Both the position numbers and the translations under genes were made by a program. A stretch of 31,773 bases of DNA, taken from Dicyema japonicum. Lineage: Eukaryota > Dicyemida > Rhombozoa > Dicyemidae. The stretch covers positions 943,720 to 975,492 of the forward strand of contig RDEW01000009.1 in assembly GCA_011109175.1 (NCBI GenBank), in the 5' to 3' direction. The notes beneath the pieces were generated by a model. That model was not told the origin of the DNA. It worked only from the letters and a program-made list of their open reading frames with translations, and did no database searches. Below, one piece after another: positions 19,730-30,025 of this stretch (position 1 is its first letter; each line of letters opens with the position of its first letter).

Positions 19730-21031
19730 GAGGTTTATATTCTGGCATAATAACAACCAACATGCCAATACTTTTCCTGTAATAAACCTTCCAATCCACT
19801 CAGATTGGAGATAAGTATTCATTATCCCTGTCTTATATTTTGGTCAAAACAATAAGTAGAATTTTTGGTCAAAGGTTGTTTATTGACCTTTGGGTTGTCT
19901 GGGTTGTGTAATTAAAGTTTTCTAAGAAAATGTGGTTTATCCAGTCTAACCAGTTTATTGAATAGTTTTGAAATGACAGTTCCGTAGGTACTTTAACAAT
20001 TATCCAGATATTGAGTTCAGATGATTTTCCTGTATTAGAGATTGTTCCCTGGTATTGAAATTCTTAGAATGTTGTTAACTTTCTCATCAGGAATAAAAAA
20101 TATTAAAAACTAATAAATGAATAAAGCAAATATCTTAATACAACTAATCAGTTCTTTCTACTAAATCTTCTAGCAAATGCACTCAAATAACTATTTTCCC
20201 TTTTATCAACCGAATTCCTAGTAGTTCCACTCAAATTCGAAATTGAGAAAGAACTCATACTTCTTCCAATCTTAGGAATTCCATGTAAATTCTTCAAACT
20301 CCTCAAATGTTCCGTACTCTTCTTTATTCTACACGGATCCACACCCTCCATATAATCACTCAGCAGTTGCCAACCTCCCCCAACACGTACCACGACCTGT
20401 CCATTAGTCACCTTCAAATACTTTACTGTAGACCCAATCTACAATATTTCAACACACCACCTTATACTTTCCCTCAGACATATATCTGTACTCCACCCGC
20501 CGCGAACACACACATTTAGAAAGCTCCTCAGCTATCCCAGAGTCCAAAGCGTCCTTTCCCAACGCCTGATCCATCTGCACTTTCACATTCCTCGTTGTTT
20601 TTCCATGCAAGATGGCGTCCACAATAATCTTGTATTCCAAATCCTCGCAAGATGACCCACCGAACAAGGAGAAAATCGCATTCATCTCTCCCCGGGGACT
20701 CACAAGGCCTAAATTTTCTACAAAAGAGACCGGCTTTAATGTGACCACTAACGAATCGTTCTCTGGTAATCCGACCTTCCTCCTTAGAGTCGTTCTTCCG
20801 GTAAAAGTCGAGAATTCTCAATTTCTTTTCTTTAAGCCAACTCAAATAACGAGTCCGCCATGCCTGGAAGTCCACGTGGTCAATATTTTCATACTAAATT
20901 GTGATGACAAAAATACCCTTCCACATTCATCAATGGCTTTCTGTAGGTTGAACAAATATTCAGTGGAAGATTTACGGACAGATTTCCAAAGAGAGTAAAT
21001 TTTGGAGGGACTTCCAGTAGCCCTACTAAAT
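19730..21031. repeat. Duplicated spectraplakin 3' end and flank, copy 1
   Basis: From GAGGTTTATATTCTGGC onward this block repeats 22361-23662 at an offset of exactly 2631 with no indel seen. Only a few substitutions are visible, including sites near 19764, 19898, 20096 and 20447. It runs into the N-run at 21032. It holds 418 nt of 3' flank plus the last four exons of the spectraplakin gene. Confidence 0.95.
20148..21022 (-). pseudogene. Partial second copy of spectraplakin C-terminal exons (EF-hand and GAS2 domains)
   Basis: Contains the counterparts of exons 27-30 of the gene at 22779-29509, with the same introns and open frames: LWKSVRKSSTEYLF, then WRTRYLSWLKEKKLRILDFY, the Cys-x-Cys GAS2 start SKCVCSRRVEYRY, VVVRVGGGWQLLSDYMEGVD and the same C-terminal residues. 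No disabling change is visible, but upstream exons are not present in the sequenced part, because the gap begins inside the intron before exon 27. It may be a tandem duplication fragment, an allele placed in tandem by the assembler, or the end of a second full gene hidden in the gap (unlikely at 578 nt). Confidence 0.85.
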
Positions 21032-21609
21032 NNNNNNNNNNNNNNNNNNNNNNNNNNNNNNNNNNNNNNNNNNNNNNNNNNNNNNNNNNNNNNNNNNNNN
21101 NNNNNNNNNNNNNNNNNNNNNNNNNNNNNNNNNNNNNNNNNNNNNNNNNNNNNNNNNNNNNNNNNNNNNNNNNNNNNNNNNNNNNNNNNNNNNNNNNNNN
21201 NNNNNNNNNNNNNNNNNNNNNNNNNNNNNNNNNNNNNNNNNNNNNNNNNNNNNNNNNNNNNNNNNNNNNNNNNNNNNNNNNNNNNNNNNNNNNNNNNNNN
21301 NNNNNNNNNNNNNNNNNNNNNNNNNNNNNNNNNNNNNNNNNNNNNNNNNNNNNNNNNNNNNNNNNNNNNNNNNNNNNNNNNNNNNNNNNNNNNNNNNNNN
21401 NNNNNNNNNNNNNNNNNNNNNNNNNNNNNNNNNNNNNNNNNNNNNNNNNNNNNNNNNNNNNNNNNNNNNNNNNNNNNNNNNNNNNNNNNNNNNNNNNNNN
21501 NNNNNNNNNNNNNNNNNNNNNNNNNNNNNNNNNNNNNNNNNNNNNNNNNNNNNNNNNNNNNNNNNNNNNNNNNNNNNNNNNNNNNNNNNNNNNNNNNNNN
21601 NNNNNNNNN
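21032..21609. other. Assembly gap (578 Ns)
   Basis: A run of unknown bases. Open frames that appear to cross it are artefacts. It separates the two copies of the spectraplakin 3' end. Confidence 1.
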
Positions 21610-21894
21610 AGAAGCCCTAAAAGCAATTGCATGGAATATTAAATATTCTTTTGATTCACATTAAATAATCCCTTGATTCACGTTAAATAAAAATCATATG
21701 TTTATAACATTTAAAAAAAATTTTAAAAGTAGAAAAAATTATTTTTAGAATTTATTTCCACCACGTGTAGTTTTAGTTGTGGCGGGACATTTTAATTCAT
21801 TAACATTAGCCAAAATTAACTATGTAAATAATTTGTTATTCTAAACTCGCTTACTTTAAAATGAAACGATCATGAATAAAAATCTTAATTTATA
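21610..21894. other. AT-rich stretch after the gap
   Basis: No gene seen. It includes a short local duplication (CTTTTGATTCACATTAAATAA and CCTTGATTCACGTTAAATAA at about 21648-21690). Confidence 0.5.
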
Positions 21895-21950
21895 AACGGA
21901 AAAAAAGTCAAGTCCGTTAACGAAATTACGGACTTGACTTTTTTTCCGTT
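21895..21950. repeat. Perfect hairpin, 23-bp stem and 10-nt loop
   Basis: The arm at 21895-21917 is the exact reverse complement of 21928-21950. The stem contains the 15-bp unit GGAAAAAAAGTCAAG in one arm and its complement in the other; the loop is TAACGAAATT. Confidence 0.95.
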
Positions 21951-21994
21951 TTGCGCTAAATTTCGAAAATTTATAAGGGAAAAATTTTCAAAAA

Positions 21995-22147
21995 TGGAAA
22001 AAAAGTCAAGCGGAAAAAAAGTCAAGTATTGAAAAAATTTTTAAAAATTAAAAGATGCTAGTAGTATCACAAAAATGCGATATAAACTAAAAAAAGACAA
22101 CTTGACTTTTTTTCCGCTTGACCTTTTTTCCACTTGACTTTTTTTCC
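21995..22147. repeat. Second, larger hairpin made of the same 15-bp unit
   Basis: The left arm (21996-22026) has two GGAAAAAAAGTCAAG units spaced by one base. The right arm (22101-22147) has three reverse-complement units, each spaced by one base, one of them with a single change. About 75 nt of AT-rich sequence lies between the arms. With the hairpin at 21895-21950 this makes seven copies in 250 nt. It looks like a foldback-type non-autonomous element or a simple repeat that expanded as an inverted repeat. Confidence 0.85.
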
Positions 22148-22360
22148 TACAACCGTTTATTGAGGGACTTCCACGTTTTCTGAAAATGTCTATGCTTGTT
22201 TTTAACAAGAAATTAATGGACTCTCTTTCGCAAGTCCTTTAGTACAGTTTCCAGAAAATAAATAATATTTTTGATGTCGAATCTTCCTGTGTCTTTTAAA
22301 GTAGGGAAATATCGATTTATCAATCTTGTAGAAACCTTGAGAAAGATCGATTATATGGAT

Positions 22361-23662
22361 GAGGTTTATATTCTGGCATAATAACAACCAACGTGCCAAT
22401 ACTTTTCCTGTAATAAACCTTCCAATCCACTCAGATTGGAGATAAGTATTCATTATCCCTGTCTTATATTTTGGTCAAAACAATAAGTAGAATTTTTGGT
22501 CAAAGGTTGTTTATTGACCTTTGGGTTGTATGGGTTGTGTAATTAAAGTTTTCTAAGAAAATGTGGTTTATCCAGTCTAACCAGTTTATTGAATAGTTTT
22601 GAAATGACAGTTCCGTAGGTACTTTAACAATTATCCAGATATTGAGTTCAGATGATTTTCCTGTATTAGAGATTGTTCCCTGGTATTGAAATTCTTAGAA
22701 TGTTGTTAACTTTCTCATCAGGAATCAAAAATATTAAAAACTAATAAATGAATAAAGCAAATATCTTAATACAACTAATCAGTTCTTTCTACTAAATCTT
22801 CTAGCAAATGCACTCAAATAACTATTTTCCCTTTTATCAACCGAATTCCTAGTAGTTCCACTCAAATTCGAAATTGAGAAAGAACTCATACTTCTTCCAA
22901 TCTTAGGAATTCCATGTAAATTCTTCAAACTCCTCAAATGTTCCGTACTCTTCTTTATTCTACACGGATCCACACCCTCCATATAATCACTCAGCAGTTG
23001 CCAACCTCCCCCAACACGTACCACGACCTGTCCATTAGTCACCTTCAAATACTTTACTGTAGACCCAATCTACAATATCTCAACACACCACCTTATACTT
23101 TCCCTCAGACATATATCTGTACTCCACCCGCCGCGAACACACACATTTAGAAAGCTCCTCAGCTATCCCAGAGTCCAAAGCGTCCTTTCCCAACGCCTGA
23201 TCCATCTGCACTTTCACATTCCTCGTTGTTTTTCCATGCAAGATGGCGTCCACAATAATCTTGTATTCCAAATCCTCGCAAGATGACCCACCGAACAAGG
23301 AGAAAATCGCATTCATCTCTCCCCGGGGACTCACAAGGCCTAAATTTTCTACAAAAGAGACCGGCTTTAATGTGACCACTAACGAATCGTTCTCTGGTAA
23401 TCCGACCTTCCTCCTTAGAGTCGTTCTTCCGGTAAAAGTCGAGAATTCTCAATTTCTTTTCTTTAAGCCAACTCAAATAACGAGTCCGCCATGCCTGGAA
23501 GTCCACGTGGTCAATATTTTCATACTAAATTGTGATGACAAAAATACCCTTCCACATTCATCAATGGCTTTCTGTAGGTTGAACAAATATTCAGTGGAAG
23601 ATTTACGGACAGATTTCCAAAGAGAGTAAATTTTGGAGGGACTTCCAGTAGCCCTACTAAAT
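22361..23662. repeat. Duplicated spectraplakin 3' end and flank, copy 2 (in the complete gene)
   Basis: Partner of 19730-21031. This copy continues upstream into the rest of the spectraplakin gene, so it is the one with natural context. 22361-22778 is the 3' flank, with no gene content seen. Confidence 0.95.
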
Positions 23663-26600
23663 TGTAAAGTTTTAATACTCATTGGGGAAGCTGGAGAAGG
23701 AACGTTCAAAGATCTCGTTCATATTTGCATATTTAGAATTCAGTTCATCGTGAAATTCCTTGGATTATTATAGAATGATACTTCATGTTCCTTCAAGAGC
23801 TGGTTCAATGTGGAGAGGTCACAAGGCAAATCGAACTTTGTCTTCTCACTCAAAAATCCCTTAGCATCCATCAGCCAATTGGTCAGTTCTTCCATCTCCA
23901 TTGTGTCCTTCTTAGCCTTATTGAAATCTCTATTCAACTTCTCTGTCCTCTGTTGTGCTTTTTGTACAATCTACATGACAAATCAACCCACCTGATCCCA
24001 ACTGGCACAACTTATGGTGTAGTCGTATCTCACAAACCTGACAGCATTGGGGTGAATGTTCTCCCTTATTGTCTCAGTAATCTCTTTCAAATAATCTATT
24101 TTCTTCTCTTCATCAGCCAAACATTCTAGAAAGTTCTATAATAATCTAGACGTCACACCTCGTGATTATGAATAGCAGACAGCAACTGTTCGTTGTCGTT
24201 ATAAGTTGGTTTCACTCTGAGGACTTGCTCAGCTACCTGAATCACTTCCTTGGCGTATTCGACCCCGTTTTTCAGTTCCTCTGCCTCAAAATAATTCACA
24301 ATCTCAACCAGTTCCAATGCTTTCTCCAAGTTGCTCTCCCTAACAGTCATCAAAGTCTCCACTCTCTCGTAAATTGAGATCATCTGCTTGTAGGAAATAG
24401 AAGTCTCAGGGGAATACTCATCCCTCTCAATTTCTCCAATAGTCTCTTCTTTAGTCTCCACTTCCTTTGCCATTCCCTAAAATTACCACTGAATTTCACC
24501 TGGTATTGCTCCACCAGCATCTTTACAGTGTTGAGGTCCCCAAAGAGACAGTCATTTGTTGAAAGCAAAAACTTTTCAGCGTCAAGAAACCAATTAATGA
24601 GGGAATCGATGACCTCGTTGTTCCCATGTGTCAGAGTGGTCGACTCAATTTCCGTAAGCCTGTTTCTTCACACAAACAACCTCTTTCTAATAATGACCTT
24701 CAAATCGTTCAGTTTGTTGATCATTTTATCATAATCCTGACTACTCTAAAAATTCGTTTTAATTTTTGACTCCTTTCGTTCGAATTGCACTAAAAAATCA
24801 TTCAAAAATTGATAGTTTTGGTCAGAGTTGTCATTTTTGTCACGATTACTTATATTTTCTTCAATCTCCCTTATAAAATCAGCAAATTCTTCAATTATTT
24901 GATCATTCTCTAATAATTCAATTAATACCTCTGCAGTTAATCCCAGTGCAACCAAAGTCCTCCAACGACTGAATACCCCACACGGACTCTCACAGTATAT
25001 CGTCTCCAGTCCAACCTGTGCATACAACCTTAGGATCTCTTTAATCTCCTCAATTCTACCCACAGCCTGGTCACAAATCTATATTGACTATTCAAGTCAC
25101 CTCTTTGGCCACAGATTCACTATCCTTCTCCAACAATCCCTCCACGTGAGATAACCACTTGGCAAAGGACTTTACTCTCTCATTATAAAGTGAGCAGTCC
25201 CCATTATTAATTATCCCCATCTTTCTTAGTCGAATTAAATTATCGACTAATTTCAAATTTGGTGATGTGACAATTTGTTCATATATTTGATTATTCTTTA
25301 CTAATATAACATAATAGTAGTCATTCAGTTTCCTCATGTTGCCACTGCTACGACTGATCCCAGACTCTGCTATATATTTAATATCCTCATGCAGAACCTC
25401 CAGTTGTTCCTATTTATAAGGCGATAACCTTACCTTTGTCCAGTAATAGGCATAATAGAGTCCCTCAATATCATGAGAAGTTGGACCATAATGTCCTTCA
25501 ATATTGGGGCTTAAGTTCGCATCTACGTGGATATTAAATGATTTTGCGGTACTAATGACTTTCTTTATTTCGGGGGACACTTCACTGTGCTCAAACCACG
25601 TGTTATTCTCCGAAGCCGTTATTTGAGACTACGTTACTTCTTATAATAATACATTCAAATAAATATCAGTTTTTGAATTATCCTCACACGTGGGTTGAGT
25701 ATGACTGTTAACAGCAGAATTTTCATTGCATTCATTTACCGAGTTTTTAATGCAAGGCGGTTGGGAATATACTTTGATATCCCCGACATAGTCCACATAA
25801 CCCACGTGTCTGAGCCTTGACAAAGCCAATTCACAGACTCCATTGCCGCTACGAAAGAAGTTCTAAATGTCAATAAATAGGAAACTTTCAATTCCGTAAA
25901 CTGGCGTGATAGGTCAGCCCACTCACACACTGCCTCTTCATATCGAAACTGCAAGTCTTCTTCACTTAGACAGAGGACGTCTTCAAGCAACCGTTCATAA
26001 ACGTAAAATTCCGCTGAAATGGAAATCACGAAATTCTCGAGGATTCCAACATTCTTTGAAAAGAGCGAGTTACGGTCAATTATTTTTATTTTCTGAGCGA
26101 AATTTCTCATTTTCTCGTGTAAGGACTATTTTAAAAAAATTCGAAAACGTTATCGAGTTCACTTAGTTTCTTAATTCGAGAATTGAGTAGATTCAAATAG
26201 GCTTTAGAATGATCAAGCAGTATCTGGAACTAGTCTACTATCACTTGACAAAAAATTGAGTATTCAGAAAAAAATTGGTCGGTTTTGCAAATTGTACTCA
26301 ATTTTGCTACCACATGAGTCAACTCGGGTTTTAAATGTTCAAACTTATCGGATATATTCTAATTTACAAATAAAAAATACATTTTGAATATTTATGTAAT
26401 TATTAATATTTACATGAGATATTTATCCTCCAACGTGTTCCTTCAGAGCATTGGTCTTGTCTTCAATCCACTCTACTCCAGTATTATATATTTTCCAGAG
26501 TGGCTCAACTTCATGAAACACGTCCTCAATCACAGACTCTAAATTATTGCAGTTTTTGGTCATACCATCAAGGATTATTTCATTATATTTAATTTGATTT

Positions 26601-29509
26601 TCCTTTAAATAATTTAATTTTTTTAATAAATTGTTTTCAGACGTCAAATAATTCTTTGTGTTAATTATTAGTTCTTCCAAGGGTTTAACTTTTTGATGAC
26701 TAAGACTAATAAATTGATTTTAAACTTTTTTGTTTCAATTTCTTTCTTTGTCTGAGTCATCCTAGTCAAGTCCTCAATGAAATCTGAAAGAGCTCTTCCA
26801 CTGGCCAGCTCTGTGTACAACCTGTTGAATAAATCCCTAAAGTCTATTTCCGGTTTCATCCTTTCGAGATCTTCGAGTTTCATTCTTAAATTGTCCAGAT
26901 ATTCTAAGTCTTCAGACACGCTCCTTCCAACGTGTTCAATATCCGTCAATATTGAGTCGACATTATCACATGTCTCCACTTCTTTTGATAGTTTGATCAC
27001 ATGAGTTCTCTGTTTTAGTAACCTCGCTTTGACTTCAGCCAAGTTAGCTACATGGGGACCGACTGTTAAGCTTTCTCTTTCCGTGAGTTTCTTTTGAGTA
27101 ATTGCGTCCAAATATTCTGTCAAAGTCTGATAGCGCTTGAGCAGCCTCTCAAAGGATGATATTGTCGAATGGTGAAAGACTTTGTCCATACAGCCTCCCC
27201 ACTTTGAGATATTCTAATATTATTTATATTTCCATGGATTTATGAAATAAATGACTACCTTTAAATTATTTTTTAATTCATTATATTCATTATTATATTC
27301 TTCAATAATAAATGTTAGTTTTTTTTCGATTATTTTTAACTCTTCTAAACTGTCAGATTTGCTTTCCATCAGTTTGACGTCGTTTTCAATTGAAAGAGCA
27401 CGTTTTTCATGGTCTTTAATGTATGAATTGAATTTGGAAAAGGATTGTTTTGTGAGCTCTATGGCCTCTTTTATTTCCTTTAGGTATTTGATTGTCTAAG
27501 TTTATAGTCATTAGTACATCGGAAAATGATACAAAAATTTTTTCTGGCAAACCTATTGAATAATAAATTGAGCTGGCAAATTCGGTCAATTCTTTTATTT
27601 TCGGTTCGATGTGGTGTTTCTAAGAATATTAAATTGATCATACGTCTATTTCTAGTAAATCTTTTATGGTTGCAATATTTTCTAGAGATAATTCTTCTGT
27701 TGTTATTTTAGACAAGAAAGTATTCAAAAAAGAGAAAACCTCCTCGTTATTTTGACAATAATAGGCAACTTTCGTATTATAATCACAAAAAAGTTGACAA
27801 TTTCCAACAAAATTTAAAAACTCTTTAAAGAAGATCGACTTGTTCGATATAGATAGCACTTGTTTATATTTAAAAAGCACCAAATTTTCTATTTTATCAG
27901 AGATCAGCAAGTCCTTGGTGCAAACAATCCCTCTGGTCTGGTCAAATGATAGGGTATTCAAGAAAGTAAGTGAACAAAGAGATCCCCAGCCTTTGTGATA
28001 CATCATGTCACCTCCCACAGTCGTAATGAACGTGGATAAATACTCTTGGAGATTATCAAAAGAGATGTTTTTATAAGCATAGGCTTCTTGCACCGAGCAG
28101 ACACAATCCTCATTAACGAAGAGGAGCGGATCTATAAAGATACTGAACCCACGTGGGTCTTTTGTCATTTTTGACATTTTCTTGTTAAGGGGTAATATCT
28201 TCAATAAGATCCTTGTAAGACAATCCTCAAAAAGAATTTGTGAATCACCACAATTAATGAAAAGGTCTGAGTCCTCCCAAAATAAAAAATTATTTTCAAA
28301 GGCTTGCTTTATCTCACAAAACTGAATCTCAGCATTCGGGGAGATCTTTACTTCAAAATGATTCTTTTGTGGTTCGCTTAAAATCCCCACTCTAAGCATT
28401 CCCAGTTTGATCAACTCCGCTGTAGTACCTAAAAAAGACGATCCTTCCAAATATGTCCTTCTATTAAAGAGATTATATGGATCTCCAATAATAAAGAGAT
28501 TTTCTCCAATGAGGTCTATCTCCTTGTTGAGAATTCCTCTATTGATGTCGACCCAGGTTGAATTTAGAAGGATTTGAATAGTAAATGATTCATGGAATCT
28601 TTGTAGGGATCTTTCGACGTCTTGGGTATTTCGTTCGGTAAGGGAACTCCGCAAAATCTGCGGTTTGGAATAATCTGCGGTCATAACTCTGTAACGATAA
28701 GAATAATGACAAACTCATTCCAGATGAACGACTTGGCCACAAATAATTTACTTTTTGATTTTATACTCAAATACCCCGTCGATTTATACATTTTCTAAAT
28801 ATCACGTGGAACTACATTTTTAAAGGCAGTCTCATTCCGTAGGTCGATCAATTGTCTCTTTAGGCTAAATCAATTAAATATGTAACAAATATTAATGGAA
28901 AATATATACCTAATTAAATCTTGAGATAAATCCTTGTTAATCTTTAAATAAATCCAAGGAATTTTTATTTTTCTATTTTTAGATGTTTCGACCTAAAATA
29001 GATTATTTATTTTACTAAGTAATCGAACGGGCTTTCTATTTTTATAAGCCTCACAACTTCCCCAGAGTTGAGATTCTCCTAAAAATTAAGCAAAAGATGA
29101 CCACAACCAAAGGGACAAGCAGAGAAAATAAGTCCATGTCTTTTGGGTTTGTATAATCATAAGGCTGTGTTGGAAATTCAGATAACTCAAGCTGTGACAA
29201 CTCGGTTAAACAATTAGTGATTGTCTTTATAAATAAAATTCATACCTTTAAATCAGTTTTTTGAGTTTTATTGTTTTTTAGTAAATCGTTAATTTCGGTT
29301 TTTATTCTTTCCAAAACACCCAAATACTTTTTCACTAAAGAAAACTACCTGAGAAGATTCTTCAATCATATTTAGATGACATTTGAAACACGTATCAAGA
29401 CTGAGATAATTTTTCTGACAGTAATCAATCATTTTACCTCACTCAGCTGAGAATATATTTCATTTAAGTTTCTGATGTAACTAGAGATGCTTAATAAATG
29501 ATTTTCCAT
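22779..29509 (-). CDS. MACF1/DST: Spectraplakin (MACF1/dystonin/Shot-like) with plakin SH3, plakin-repeat-like region, spectrin repeats, EF-hands and GAS2 domain; 30 exons
   Basis: Giant cytolinker family joining actin, microtubules and membrane junctions. Modelled product is about 1,985 aa from 5,958 nt (whole codons). Domains: helical start (1-100); SH3-like, SGEVVRLIKI then KIKIPWIYLKI (about 100-150); one 1,045-nt exon (28688-27644, about residues 206-554) with plakin-repeat-like IFIDPLLFV...CSVQEAYA; spectrin-type helices with WFLDAEKFL and WLMDAKGFL (555-1750); EF-hand region WRTRYLSWLKEKKLRILDFY with loop DSKEEGRITRER (about 1770-1850); GAS2 domain SKCVCSRR...VVVRVGGGW...DPCR (about 1870-1925); basic Ser-rich tail. 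The 29 introns lie at 29415-29437, 29327-29348, 29225-29245, 29079-29101, 28993-29015, 28865-28909, 28795-28815, 28689-28714, 27620-27643, 27496-27517, 27214-27258, 26700-26725, 26359-26434, 26224-26244, 26126-26148, 25863-25885, 25629-25652, 25410-25433, 25079-25100, 24741-24770, 24660-24680, 24477-24499, 24136-24158, 23971-23991, 23759-23781, 23654-23678, 23525-23547, 23349-23376 and 23070-23091. No actin-binding CH domains precede the ATG at 29509. Confidence 0.88.
23349..23376 (-). other. Intron of uncertain borders before the second EF-hand
   Basis: Two solutions keep the frame: a 28-nt intron (23349-23376), or a 19-nt one starting GTTAGTGG and ending TTAAAG (about 23364-23382). The 19-nt choice restores the usual spacing to the second EF-hand better. 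A similar 20/26-nt choice exists at 26700-26725. Confidence 0.5.
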
Positions 29510-30025
29510 CTGAATAAAACCACAATTGCTTATTTAAAAAAATAATTTTATTAATTTAAATTAATTTTTATACTGCAAAAATATTTAAAAAAAATAACAA
29601 TATTATTTTTTTAAATTAAATAAAAATTGAGGTTAACTATAATATTCACAAGACCAATGTTTTGAAAAACAAAAGTTCACTCTTCCATGTTCCTCCAGAG
29701 ATTATCCTGATAAACTCCATAATGTTGGGACTTCCGGATGTCTTCACAGATATCTGGTCATTTTTATTAAAAAATGATAAGATCATTAATCAGAATAGTA
29801 CTTTGATAGTACAATGCTTATGGTTTCGATGTGTCTGTAATTATTGTTTATTATTATTAAAACTTTCACGAGAGCCATAATATTTATTGCCCAGCTTGTG
29901 CAGCAAAAAATATTGAAAAAAAGAATTAGCTTGCTTCAGGCTTTTCTGTTATTAGCCAAATCCCTCAGTGTGTCCAGGTCGTCACCAGATGGCAATGTTT
30001 TCTTTTTTCCTTTAAGATCGTATTG
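29510..30025. other. AT-rich upstream region of spectraplakin
   Basis: 29530-29650 is almost pure A/T and probably holds the promoter region; the bases just before the ATG (TTTTATTCAG) look like a splice acceptor. An open frame at 29662-29880 (plus, 72 codons) is not recognisable. No CH-domain exon was found on the minus strand here. The left arm of an inverted repeat sits at 29851-29888. Confidence 0.5.
29851..29888 (+). repeat. Long inverted repeat, left arm
   Basis: The core TTTCACGAGAGCCATAATAT (continuing TTAT) is found as an exact reverse complement (24 bp) at 30943-30981, with weaker match on both sides. The arms enclose about 1.1 kb holding a LINE scrap and a SINE. Confidence 0.8.

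Noticed and set aside
20889-21664. Long open frames on both strands across 21032-21609
   Set aside because: They consist of unknown bases translated as X; they reflect the assembly gap, not a gene.
24741-24770. 25-nt intron ending TTTTTAG before the exon QDYDKMINKL
   Set aside because: It would put the next exon out of frame with a stop after a few codons; a 30-nt intron ending GAGTAG keeps the frame.
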